A stretch of DNA of 64,000 nucleotides, from NCBI GenBank assembly GCA_040386975.1, contig JAZKEO010000008.1, positions 3,830-67,829 of the forward strand. Reading direction: 5' to 3'. Below the pieces are notes generated by a model. That model worked only from the letters and a program-made list of their open reading frames with translations, ran no database searches and was not told where the DNA came from. Made by a program: the position numbers and the translations under genes. Origin of the DNA: M2408 sp040386975. GTDB lineage: Bacteria > Bacteroidota > Bacteroidia > Flavobacteriales_D > Crocinitomicaceae. Numbering within the stretch: the first letter of the stretch is position 1; every line of letters starts with the position of its first letter. This document shows, piece after piece, positions 8,670-16,695 of the stretch.

Positions 8670-8892
8670 TGGTAAAAAAACGCATCATAATGCGAGGAAT
8701 TTTGTAGAGATTTTGAGAACATCAGACAAAGAACTTGTGTGCTCAACAAAAAGCAAATTAGAAAAATACAAAATTCCAGTTTATGAGATAGATCATCAAA
8801 AAAGTGATGATTCTAGTTCTGGAAAAGTTATTTTACGTATCCCAGAAAAACATTTAGAAATAGCAAATAGGATTTTAAAAGAAAATGAGTAA
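8635..8892 (+). CDS. Small DUF2007-like protein
   Basis: An 85-aa protein without signal or membrane segment. FVEILRTSDKELVCSTKSKL, the following KYKIPVYEID and the late RIPEKHLEIANRIL resemble DUF2007 (putative prokaryotic signal-transducing protein): a short ACT-like fold with a residue pattern for 'level of two or more subunits' sensing. This assignment is by eye only. The ATG at 8635 lies within ftsH (35-nt overlap) and the stop overlaps cdsA by 8 nt, so the three genes are tightly coupled. A job in FtsH or envelope regulation is suggested only by position. Confidence 0.65.
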   Translation: MGLLRKLTEIFSGKKTHHNARNFVEILRTSDKELVCSTKSKLEKYKIPVYEIDHQKSDDSSSGKVILRIPEKHLEIANRILKENE

Positions 8893-9700
8893 CCTTTTAC
8901 AAAGAGCTTTAACGGGAATTTTATTTGTTGCATCGATTGTACTTTCAATTTGGTTCAACAATTATGCTGCAATTGCTGTATTTTCTTTGTTTTTCATCGG
9001 AGCATTAGTTGAATATTTGAATCTTTTTTCTAATCATGAATTCATTCAAATAGAAAAATACTCCTTTTTAATTTTCAATTTTTCGTTTTTTGCATTAGCA
9101 ATAATTTGTCTTTTCTTTAAGCTAAATTTCATCTTTTTATTTGCAATTTTTCCTTTACTTTTTCTTTATATGCTTTTGGAATTATGGAGAAAAAAACCAG
9201 AACCGTTAGTGAATATCGCAACGGGAATTTTTGGATTCATTTACCTTCTTTTTCCTTTTAGTTTAATTTTAATTTTATTGTTTGTTTCAACACATTCATT
9301 TCCAGTTTTAATCGGAATGTTTTTATTAATCTGGACAAATGACACTTTTGCCTATTTTTCAGGACGCTTTTTTGGTAAAACAAAACTTTTTGAACGCATT
9401 TCTCCTAAAAAAACGTGGGAAGGAACAATTGGCGGAGTGATTTTCACGATTTTAGTTGGATTTTTAATCGGTTTAACAAATAATTCAACAAATATGATAT
9501 TCTGGATTGTTTCAGCGATTATCATTGCTCCAACGTCTATTTTTGGAGATTTATTGGAATCTTTATTCAAACGAAATCTTAAAATCAAAGATTCAGGTAC
9601 CATTTTACCTGGACATGGGGGAATTTTAGATCGCTTTGATGCTACAATTTTTACTGTTCCGTTCTATTTCCTTTGGTGGACAATTTATCAAGGGCTTTAA
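8885..9700 (+). CDS. cdsA: Phosphatidate cytidylyltransferase
   Basis: A 271-aa multipass membrane enzyme that makes CDP-diacylglycerol from phosphatidate and CTP, the branch point for phosphatidylethanolamine and anionic lipids (psd in this window acts downstream). About seven hydrophobic segments are visible. The C-terminal CDS signature is intact: SLFKRNLKIKD, then LPGHGGILDRFD. Also SPKKTWEG, typical of the family. Final gene of the rsfS-ftsH run. Confidence 0.95.
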   Translation: MSNLLQRALTGILFVASIVLSIWFNNYAAIAVFSLFFIGALVEYLNLFSNHEFIQIEKYSFLIFNFSFFALAIICLFFKLNFIFLFAIFPLLFLYMLLELWRKKPEPLVNIATGIFGFIYLLFPFSLILILLFVSTHSFPVLIGMFLLIWTNDTFAYFSGRFFGKTKLFERISPKKTWEGTIGGVIFTILVGFLIGLTNNSTNMIFWIVSAIIIAPTSIFGDLLESLFKRNLKIKDSGTILPGHGGILDRFDATIFTVPFYFLWWTIYQGL

Positions 9701-9715
9701 AAATTACGTTTTTTG

Positions 9716-9804
9716 TCGTTGAACTTTAATTTTAAAACGCTCATTTACACGAGTAAACTCACTTTTTAAAATCTTGTTCGCCTAAAAAAACCTAATTTTT
9801 AGGA
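9716..9804 (+). repeat. 89-nt dispersed intergenic repeat, copy 1
   Basis: Aligns without gaps to 33608-33696 with 6 mismatches (about 93% identity). The core contains two TTTTAAAA-type palindromes (around 9730 and 9764) and ends in a hairpin with a T tract (9781-9810). Neither copy has a convincing ORF. This copy lies between cdsA and ruvX. Confidence 0.8.
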
Positions 9805-9810
9805 TTTTTT
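9781..9810 (+). terminator. Terminator-like hairpin at the end of the 89-nt repeat
   Basis: CCTAAAAA (9781-9788) pairs with TTTTTAGG (9796-9803) and is followed by ATTTTTTTA. It would end the rsfS-cdsA transcript, or a transcript of the repeat itself. Confidence 0.6.
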
Positions 9811-9852
9811 TATTTTGAATTAAATTTTTTATTTTTTTGTTAAAAATATTTT

Positions 9853-10266
9853 ATGGGGAAAATCTTAGCTTTAGACTTCGGATTAAAACGCACAGGAATT
9901 GCCATTACAGATGATTCCAAGATTTTTGCGTTTGGTTTAACAACCATCGATAGTAAAACACTAAATGATTTTCTTGCAAAAATTATCTTAAAAGAAAAAA
10001 TTGAAACCATTGTTTTGGGTGAACCAAAAAGATTAAACAATGAAGATTCTCACATTACACAAAACGTTTATTTGTTAAAAAAACATTTGGAAGAGAATTT
10101 TAAAGAACAAAAAATCGTTTTACACGACGAACGTTTTACGTCCAAAATGGCGTCTTCTGTGATTTCTCAAAGCGGCATGTCAAAAGCAAAAAAACAAAAC
10201 AAAGAATTGATTGATGAGATTAGCGCAACGATAATTTTACAGAGTTATTTGAGTTTTTTAGGGTAA
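9853..10266 (+). CDS. ruvX: Putative pre-16S rRNA nuclease / Holliday junction resolvase-like RuvX
   Basis: A 137-aa YqgF/RuvX protein with an RNase H-like fold, implicated in 16S rRNA 5' maturation. Seen: first acidic motif LALDFGLKRTGIAI, second region IVLGEPKRLN, DERFTSKMA, and the C-terminal KELIDEISATIILQSYL with its acidic residue (D/E-x-x-A-A type). Typical length. It follows the 89-nt repeat and is convergent with the next gene. Confidence 0.9.
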   Translation: MGKILALDFGLKRTGIAITDDSKIFAFGLTTIDSKTLNDFLAKIILKEKIETIVLGEPKRLNNEDSHITQNVYLLKKHLEENFKEQKIVLHDERFTSKMASSVISQSGMSKAKKQNKELIDEISATIILQSYLSFLG

Positions 10267-10299
10267 AAAAATCAAAGTCACAATAGCTTTGTCTCATTC

Positions 10300-10890
10300 T
10301 TAATTAATCCTTTTAACGGGAGAGTTCACCCAAACTTCTTCCCAACCATCGTTTGAATAATGAAAAAAAATCTCTTTTGAAATCTTATTTATCCGAGAAA
10401 AATATTTAAAACCTAACTTTTCAGCATCGGCGATTTGTTTTTTCACTTTCTTTTTTATTTTTAATTCTTCTAAAAAATGATATGTTCCAAGGCACAAATC
10501 ATTTCCAAACGAATAGCCAGGATTATTGACGTGTTCAGAGTTGTATAAGTGGTTACATGGTTTCAAGAAAATAAATTCACCTATACTAAGCCATTGTCCT
10601 TCAAAAGCATCCCGCTCTAAAAGAAGTTCTTTTGTCCAAACTTTTAGACCATTATGATAAATCTGCTGATTTAATTTGGAAGAGTCTCGAGGAGCTTCTA
10701 AAATTAATTTCGATTGAATAAAATACGTAGAATCAGCTTTGAGTTCAAAAACAATTTCTACTCGTGCTGCACTTTTCAGGTACAAGAATGAATCTACTTT
10801 TGCTGTTCCTATATATACACCTGCTAAGGGATGAACTTGTGAAAAACAAAAATTTCCAAAAAATAAAAAAATCAATAATCTCAACATCAA
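10300..10890 (-). CDS. Secreted protein of unknown function
   Basis: A 196-aa protein with an N-terminal hydrophobic signal ending FCFSQ (about residue 18), so probably periplasmic or outer-membrane associated. The rest predicts mixed beta structure (VHPLAGVYIGTAKVDSF, VEIVFELKADSTYF) with a basic patch KIKKKVKKQ. The domain is not recognised, and no T9SS tail or lipobox is present. Two Met codons are adjacent at the start (10890 and 10887); either is possible. gldA lies upstream on the same strand, 46 nt away. Confidence 0.65.
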   Translation of the reverse strand: MMLRLLIFLFFGNFCFSQVHPLAGVYIGTAKVDSFLYLKSAARVEIVFELKADSTYFIQSKLILEAPRDSSKLNQQIYHNGLKVWTKELLLERDAFEGQWLSIGEFIFLKPCNHLYNSEHVNNPGYSFGNDLCLGTYHFLEELKIKKKVKKQIADAEKLGFKYFSRINKISKEIFFHYSNDGWEEVWVNSPVKRIN

Positions 10891-10936
10891 TAATAGAACG
10901 AATTTAAACTAAGATGTTACAGATGTTAGTATCCTC

Positions 10937-11842
10937 TTATTTCGTCAGCTCCTTAAAAACTTCTTCCAGCGTCTTCTCTTCTTTACGAATAGTTAAAGTC
11001 AACAAATCATTTTTTTGAGCGAAAGCTGCGATTGCTTTTCTTAAATCTTCTGGATGAGTTGATTCAATCAACCATGTATTGTTGCTTTCAAGCGATTGAA
11101 CTTTAGAAACTCCAGGGATTTTGTTCAATTGATTTTTTGTGATTTCTTTGTCGAATTCAACATAAACAACTTGCATATCTTCTTCGTGTTGCAAGTTTTC
11201 TGCAATGTCATCCGCAACAATGTTTCCACGTTTGATGATGATAACACGATCGCAAATTGCTTTTACTTCCTGCATGATGTGTGTTGAAAGCATCACCGTT
11301 TTTTCTTTTCCAATTTTTTTTATTAATTCACGAATTTCCACCAATTGATTTGGATCTAAGCCTGAAGTTGGTTCATCTAAAATCAACACTTCTGGATCGT
11401 GAATAATCGCTTGAGCCAAACCGACACGCTGACGATATCCTTTTGATAAGGTCCCAATTTGCTTGTTTTGTTCCAATTCCAAACCAACTTGCTGAATCAT
11501 TTCGTCAACACGTTGTTTTAGGTTTTTAATTTTATATATTTTACCAACAAATTCTAAGTATTCACGCACATACATGTCCAAATACAAAGGATTGTTTTCT
11601 GGTAAATAGCCAATTTTTTTTCTTGTCTCCAAGTTATCTAAATCCACAACTGAACCACACACTTTTACTTCTCCACTTGTGGAAGGAATAAAACCAGTGA
11701 TAATTTTCATCGTAGTCGATTTTCCAGCTCCATTTGGACCTAAAAAACCAACAATTTCACCTTTATTTATTGTAAATGAAACATCGTGAACAGCTGCCTG
11801 TTCTCCATAGAATTTTGTAAGATTTTTGACTTCTATTGACAT
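10937..11842 (-). CDS. gldA: Gliding-motility ABC transporter ATP-binding subunit GldA
   Basis: A 301-aa ABC ATPase. Walker A GPNGAGKST (residues 34-42), signature LSKGYRQRVGLAQA, Walker B VLILDEPTSGLDP, and switch STHIMQEV. The C-terminal 80-residue regulatory region and overall match to Flavobacterium GldA (opening MSIEVKNLTKFYG; GYLPENNPLY) support that name. GldA works with GldF and GldG as an ABC complex needed for gliding in some species; neither partner is in this window, which is usual for gldA. A -7 box lies 48 nt upstream within a CGCAAAG repeat. Confidence 0.85.
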   Translation of the reverse strand: MSIEVKNLTKFYGEQAAVHDVSFTINKGEIVGFLGPNGAGKSTTMKIITGFIPSTSGEVKVCGSVVDLDNLETRKKIGYLPENNPLYLDMYVREYLEFVGKIYKIKNLKQRVDEMIQQVGLELEQNKQIGTLSKGYRQRVGLAQAIIHDPEVLILDEPTSGLDPNQLVEIRELIKKIGKEKTVMLSTHIMQEVKAICDRVIIIKRGNIVADDIAENLQHEEDMQVVYVEFDKEITKNQLNKIPGVSKVQSLESNNTWLIESTHPEDLRKAIAAFAQKNDLLTLTIRKEEKTLEEVFKELTK

Positions 11843-11886
11843 CTTGAAATATTTAAGGCGAAGTTAAGCTTTTTTTTGATGTTTGT

Positions 11887-12054
11887 AACGCAAAGATAGC
11901 AAAGTTGTTCGCAAAGTTCGCAGAGCTTTATAAATAGTTACAGAACGCCTCAAAGGACACAGAGTCTTTTAAAGAATAAAAATAGTATCAACTCAAAGAA
12001 TATTTCTTAAAAGAGCTTAGCGTCCTTTGCGAAAACCTTGCGGACTTTGCGTTT
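11887..12054. repeat. CGCAAAG-type inverted-repeat element (about 168 bp)
   Basis: The left arm 11887-11927 (AACGCAAAGATAGCAAAG then TTGTTCGCAAAG) and the right arm 12014-12054 read from the other strand (AAACGCAAAGTCCGCAAGG then TTTTCGCAAAG) match at most positions over about 40 nt. The middle has further CAAAGGACACAGAG words. It fills the gap between gldA and purL. The same family brackets the gene at 53661. Confidence 0.7.
11891..11898 (-). promoter_or_regulatory. -7 box TATCTTTG for gldA within the repeat
   Basis: On the minus strand this reads TATCTTTG, 48 nt before the gldA ATG. If used, the repeat carries the promoter. Weak evidence, because the word is part of the repeat consensus. 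Confidence 0.35.
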
Positions 12055-12057
12055 AAG

Positions 12058-14295
12058 TTACTTATCTAAATAAGTCTGTAAAGCCGAATCGTAAATATCT
12101 TTCAACTCATGACAGAAACCATAATGATCTTCGTCAATCATAAATTTTCCTTTTGTAACGTGTCCTAGCAAAGTGAAATTAATTCCAGACTGAAGAATGT
12201 GTTCAATAAAATCTTGCTCTTGTTCTTCGGTAACTGTTACCACTACTCTACCTTGTGCTTCACCGTATAGGAAAGCGTCTTCACGAATTTCAGCATCAGT
12301 TACAATATCAAAACCTAAACCTCTTGGGAAAGCCATTTCTGCCAAAGTAACGAACAAACCACCGTCCGAACAATCGTGTGCAGCGTTAATCAATTCACTC
12401 TGAATCAAAGCTTTTACAGTTTGATGTAGAGCGTATTCTTTCTCTAAATCAAAATGAGGTGCAGGAGAAGCTTCAACATTGTGGAAAGAAGCCAAATATT
12501 CTGATGAAGCAATATCTTCAACTGTTTCACCCAAAATGAAGATTAAATCTCCTTTTTGTTTGAAATCCAAACTCATGATTTTATTTTTATCGTGTACCAA
12601 ACCAATCATTCCGATTGTTGGCGTTGGGAAAACAGGAATTTCTTTTCCGTTAATCACAGATTGATTGTAAAATGATACATTTCCACCTGTAACTGGTGTT
12701 TCAAATTTCAAACAAGCTTTCGACATTCCTTTAATTGCACCAACAAATTGCCAATAAGATTCTGGATTGTATGGATTTCCAAAATTCAAACAATTCGTAA
12801 TTGCACTTGGTTCTCCACCAGCGCAGGTAATATTTCTTGCTGCTTCAGAAACCGCAATCATAGTTCCAATTTCAGGATCAGCATTTACATAACGTGAATT
12901 ACAATCCACTGTCATTGCTAAGCCTTTGTCAGTTCCTTTGATATTTACAATTCCTGCATCAGATGGACGATTTGTAGTCATCGTTTTCGTTCCAACCATT
13001 GAATCATACTGTTCGTAAACCCATTTTTTGGAAGCGATATTTGGATGTTGCAATAAAAATAAAGCAACTTCTTTTAAATCTTCTGGTTGTTCGATTGAAT
13101 TGATATCGAATTTTTTGTATTCTTGATAATAAGCTGGTTCAGTGTATTCTCTTTGATTTTGAGGAGCTCCACCACCTAAAACAAGTGATTCAGCAGGAAC
13201 ATCTCCAACCATTTCTCCGTGCATAAAATAACGAACGCGGTCAGAATCTGTTACCACACCAATTTCTTCAGCGTGTAAATCCCATTTATCAAAAATTGCT
13301 TTTACTTTCGCTTCTTCTCCTTTTTGAATCACAACAAGCATTCTTTCTTGCGATTCTGAAAGTAAAATTTCATATGGCAACATATTTTCTTGTCTTGTAG
13401 GAACTTTATCTAAGTGAATATCCATCCCAACACCACCAGCTGCACTCATTTCGTTTGTAGAACAGGTAATTCCAGCAGCTCCCATATCTTGCATTCCGCG
13501 AATAGAATTTGTTTCAGCCAATTCCATGGTAGCTTCCAACAATAATTTCTCTTGAAATGGATCTCCAACTTGTACAGATGGTAAATCGTTTGCAGAATCT
13601 TCTGTTATATCTTTTGAAGCAAAAGCTGCACCAGCAATTCCATCTTTTCCAGTCGCTGAACCAACAATGTACACAGGATTTCCTGGACCTGTTGCTTTTG
13701 CAGAGATTACTTTTTTCGTGTCGATAATTCCAGCTGAAAAAGCATTAACTAAAGGATTTTGGTTGTATGACTTATCAAAAAATACTTCACCACCAACAAT
13801 TGGAATACCGAAAGCATTTCCGTAATCACCAATCCCTTTTACAACACCTTTTACCAACCATTTTGTTCTATCTTGCGTAATATCTCCAAAACGCAATGAA
13901 TTTAATTGAGCAATTGGTCTTGCTCCCATGGTGAAAATATCGCGATTAATTCCTCCAACACCAGTTGCAGCACCTTGATACGGTTCCAATGCACTTGGGT
14001 GATTGTGTGATTCAATTTTAAAAACACAACCAATTCCGTCTCCTAAATCAACCAAACCAGCATTTTCTTCACCAGCTTTAACTAACATGTGAGGACCATC
14101 TTTTGGTAATTGTTTCAACCAAAAAATTGAATTCTTGTAAGAACAATGCTCAGACCACATTACAGAATAAACACTTGTTTCAGTAAAATTAGGTGTTCTA
14201 CCTAAAATTTTCTTAATCATTTCAAATTCATCGGCTCTTAAACCCAATTCAATTGCTTGTTCTAATGTTGCTTCTGCTTGTAATGTGCTTTCCAT
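12058..14295 (-). CDS. purL: Phosphoribosylformylglycinamidine synthase subunit PurL (small form)
   Basis: A 745-aa small-type PurL, the ATP-dependent synthase subunit that converts FGAR to FGAM in purine synthesis with PurQ and PurS (not in this window). Seen: LGRTPNFTE, MWSEHCSYKNS, the active-site histidine region IESHNHPSALEPYQGAATGVGG, QDMGAAGITCS, and NPYNPESYWQ. Family length is about 740. I chose the ATG at 14295 because an upstream frame to 14364 would lie beyond the promoter box at 14311-14318. The gene is divergent from the membrane-protein gene at 14438. Confidence 0.93.
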   Translation of the reverse strand: MESTLQAEATLEQAIELGLRADEFEMIKKILGRTPNFTETSVYSVMWSEHCSYKNSIFWLKQLPKDGPHMLVKAGEENAGLVDLGDGIGCVFKIESHNHPSALEPYQGAATGVGGINRDIFTMGARPIAQLNSLRFGDITQDRTKWLVKGVVKGIGDYGNAFGIPIVGGEVFFDKSYNQNPLVNAFSAGIIDTKKVISAKATGPGNPVYIVGSATGKDGIAGAAFASKDITEDSANDLPSVQVGDPFQEKLLLEATMELAETNSIRGMQDMGAAGITCSTNEMSAAGGVGMDIHLDKVPTRQENMLPYEILLSESQERMLVVIQKGEEAKVKAIFDKWDLHAEEIGVVTDSDRVRYFMHGEMVGDVPAESLVLGGGAPQNQREYTEPAYYQEYKKFDINSIEQPEDLKEVALFLLQHPNIASKKWVYEQYDSMVGTKTMTTNRPSDAGIVNIKGTDKGLAMTVDCNSRYVNADPEIGTMIAVSEAARNITCAGGEPSAITNCLNFGNPYNPESYWQFVGAIKGMSKACLKFETPVTGGNVSFYNQSVINGKEIPVFPTPTIGMIGLVHDKNKIMSLDFKQKGDLIFILGETVEDIASSEYLASFHNVEASPAPHFDLEKEYALHQTVKALIQSELINAAHDCSDGGLFVTLAEMAFPRGLGFDIVTDAEIREDAFLYGEAQGRVVVTVTEEQEQDFIEHILQSGINFTLLGHVTKGKFMIDEDHYGFCHELKDIYDSALQTYLDK

Positions 14296-14310
14296 GGAAT
14301 TATTTTTGTG

Positions 14311-14318
14311 CAAAAGTA
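14311..14318 (-). promoter_or_regulatory. -7 box TACTTTTG for purL
   Basis: CAAAAGTA on the plus strand is TACTTTTG on the minus strand, 15 nt before the ATG at 14295. It supports that start over the longer frame. Confidence 0.55.
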
Positions 14319-14422
14319 AAAATTCTAAATCGGTTTTATCGTGAATTATTGATAATTTGTGCAAAATGTTAAGAAAAACATGTTTTTTCCGAAATAAATT
14401 ACAAAAAAATAAATCTTAACAT

Positions 14423-14430
14423 TAACTTTG
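14423..14430 (+). promoter_or_regulatory. -7 box TAACTTTG, leaderless layout
   Basis: TAnnTTTG match 7 nt before the ATG at 14438, so the transcript would begin at or just before the start codon. Confidence 0.55.
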
Positions 14431-14437
14431 GGGACTT

Positions 14438-15940
14438 ATGATTTTTGAAATTACATATTCCTTCTTATTCTTTCTTGCGGTATTTTTCTCATTAAGATAT
14501 ATTAAACTATTTCAAATAGAAGGTTTAAAAAAATGGGACTTAGCTTTTGTATTTGGGCTAAAATCATTTGCAGGACTATTTTTTATTTACATTTTCACTT
14601 GGCATTATGGTCCTGGATATTTGTATTATGATTCTAGTGTTTACATCAGTGATGCAAAAATCCTACAAAGTGTTTTCAGCTATTCACCTATTAATTTTCT
14701 AAAATTATTATCGGGAATTGGTGAAACTAAAGAGCTAATTGAAACGCATTTACAAAACACTCATATATGGTCACAACCTAATAAAATAATTCATGACGAT
14801 GCAAAAAATATTATTCGTATAAATAGTGTAATTCATTTCTTTTCATTTGGTCAAATTTATATTCATTTTATTGTTTTTAATTTATTTTCAATTTTTGGGA
14901 TCGTTCAAATTTATCTTTATTTTAAGAAATATATTAAAATCAATCATCGATTATTTTTATTTGGATTAGTCATCTTACCATCTTTTTTATTTTGGGGAAG
15001 TGGCGTTTTGAAAGAACCAATGGTCATTTTTGTGTATGGATTGTTATTTTGGATCTTAAGAAAACCATTCGAAAAGAAATACTTGAATTACTTATCCTTT
15101 TTGATAATTATCTATTTATTATTGAATTTTAAAGCTTATATTCTAGTAGCTATTATTTTTCCTTTTTCATTTATCATTTTTTCGAAGTATATTTTCCCTA
15201 AAATGAGGCTTTATTACGTTTTAGGAATTCAATTTATGCTTTTATTTACAAGCTTTTTGTTCATGCCAAATCAATGGCAAGTATTTGTTGACAACATTAC
15301 CGATAAACAGTTTGATTTCAATAATATAACAAAAGGCGGTATTTATTTGAGTACTGGATCAAAAAAATATGATTATCAAGTACCTATAAATCAATATGAT
15401 AAAATAGTAAAAGAATCTGATTCTGTAATTTTCATTAAAGATGTGGAAATTTTTCAATTATTGAAAGGAAAGAGACACGGATTAAAAAAGATTACGATGA
15501 AAGCTGACTCCCTTCACAAATTTAAAATCAAAAGTATTTATCGATATTCAAACTCTTACATCGAACCAACATTGATTTTATATTCAAAAAAACAGTTAAT
15601 AAAAAATATCCCTATTTCACTTGTAAATTCACTATTGAGACCAAGCTGGAATGATCCTTCACCAAAATTTAAATTTTTAACAATATTAGAGACTTATATT
15701 CTATTTGCATTTTTAATTTTAGCCTTTATTTTTAGGCGTAAATTAAACCGAAATGAGCAAATCATGATAATTACACTAGCACTATTTGTGATTATATTAT
15801 CGCTTTTTATTGGTTGGACAACTACTGTTTTTGGTGCAATCGTTCGTTATCGAATTTTTTCTTATTTAATTATTTTAATCATTTCATTTATATTAATAAA
15901 GCCGTTTAAAGAATGGAAAACGAAAAAAAATATATCTTAA
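14438..15940 (+). CDS. Multipass membrane protein of unknown function
   Basis: A 500-aa protein with about ten hydrophobic segments and a soluble loop at residues about 285-385 (with DKQFDFNNITKGGIYLSTGS). The general form (many TM helices, aromatic loops such as WHYGPGYLYYDSSVYISDAK near the N-terminus with acidic residues) resembles membrane glycosyltransferases or polymerases of the GT-C or EpsG kind, but no diagnostic motif is clear, so I do not assign it. The last 28 nt overlap the SDR gene downstream, so they are coupled. A promoter box sits 7 nt before the ATG. Confidence 0.7.
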   Translation: MIFEITYSFLFFLAVFFSLRYIKLFQIEGLKKWDLAFVFGLKSFAGLFFIYIFTWHYGPGYLYYDSSVYISDAKILQSVFSYSPINFLKLLSGIGETKELIETHLQNTHIWSQPNKIIHDDAKNIIRINSVIHFFSFGQIYIHFIVFNLFSIFGIVQIYLYFKKYIKINHRLFLFGLVILPSFLFWGSGVLKEPMVIFVYGLLFWILRKPFEKKYLNYLSFLIIIYLLLNFKAYILVAIIFPFSFIIFSKYIFPKMRLYYVLGIQFMLLFTSFLFMPNQWQVFVDNITDKQFDFNNITKGGIYLSTGSKKYDYQVPINQYDKIVKESDSVIFIKDVEIFQLLKGKRHGLKKITMKADSLHKFKIKSIYRYSNSYIEPTLILYSKKQLIKNIPISLVNSLLRPSWNDPSPKFKFLTILETYILFAFLILAFIFRRKLNRNEQIMIITLALFVIILSLFIGWTTTVFGAIVRYRIFSYLIILIISFILIKPFKEWKTKKNIS

Positions 15941-16695
15941 TTTCTGGTGCAACATCTGGTTTCGGTTTCGAAACTGCAAAGATATTTGCTAAAAATAATT
16001 GGAGCTTAATTCTTACTGGAAGAAGAAAAGAAAAACTTGAAGAAATCAAACAAAATTTCAAACTTGAATTTCCTAAAATTGATGTTATTACATTAAATTT
16101 TGACATCCAAAATAACAAAGAAGTCATCGAATCAATAAAATCGCTCCCACAAACTGTTACAAAAAACATTAAAATACTTGTTAATAACGCAGGTCTTGCT
16201 TTAGGTCGTAGTGTTATAGAAAATGGTGATGAAAGCGATTGGGATCAAATGATTGATACAAATATCAAAGGTTTATTGTATTTAAGTAAACAAATCATCC
16301 CTTTTTTGAAAGAAAACATGGAAGGTCACATCGTCAATTTAGGGAGTATCGCAGGAAAAGAAGTTTATCCTGAAGGAAATGTTTACTGCGCAACCAAATA
16401 CGCTGTCGATGCACTTTCAAAATCCATGAGAATTGACTTAGTAAATTACAATATCAAAGTTACAAACATTGCTCCAGGAGCTGCAAAAACAGAATTTGCT
16501 TTGGTACGTTTCAAAGGAAATGAAAAAGTTGCGAATGCAGTTTACAATGGGATTGAACCCTTACTTGCCCAAGATATTGCTGAAACAATCTATTTTGTAT
16601 GTACAAGACCAAAACATGTGACGATTAATGATTTGGTTATCATGCCAACAAGTCAAGCATCTGCAACAGTTTTTAATAGAAAAGTAAAATCATGA
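15913..16695 (+). CDS. Short-chain dehydrogenase/reductase (YdfG-like)
   Basis: A 260-aa classical SDR. Seen: nucleotide-binding GATSGFGFETA (residues 11-21), an arginine just after the second strand (TGRRKEKLEE, suggesting NADP), NNAG, catalytic Ser in LGSIAGKEVYP, and Tyr-Lys in VYCATKYAVDAL (YxxxK). Closest to YdfG-type NADP-dependent 3-hydroxy acid/serine dehydrogenases by the overall pattern. Overlaps both neighbours (28 nt upstream, 4 nt downstream), so it is in an operon with the membrane protein and the amidohydrolase. Confidence 0.9.
   Translation: MENEKKYILISGATSGFGFETAKIFAKNNWSLILTGRRKEKLEEIKQNFKLEFPKIDVITLNFDIQNNKEVIESIKSLPQTVTKNIKILVNNAGLALGRSVIENGDESDWDQMIDTNIKGLLYLSKQIIPFLKENMEGHIVNLGSIAGKEVYPEGNVYCATKYAVDALSKSMRIDLVNYNIKVTNIAPGAAKTEFALVRFKGNEKVANAVYNGIEPLLAQDIAETIYFVCTRPKHVTINDLVIMPTSQASATVFNRKVKS

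Noticed and set aside
10267..10299. Terminator between ruvX and the convergent gene (CAAAG...CTTTG)
   Set aside because: Only 5 bp of stem and no T tract; too weak to call.
14296..14364. Longer purL start at 14364
   Set aside because: A TACTTTTG box at 14311-14318 lies downstream of that start and 15 nt before the ATG at 14295.
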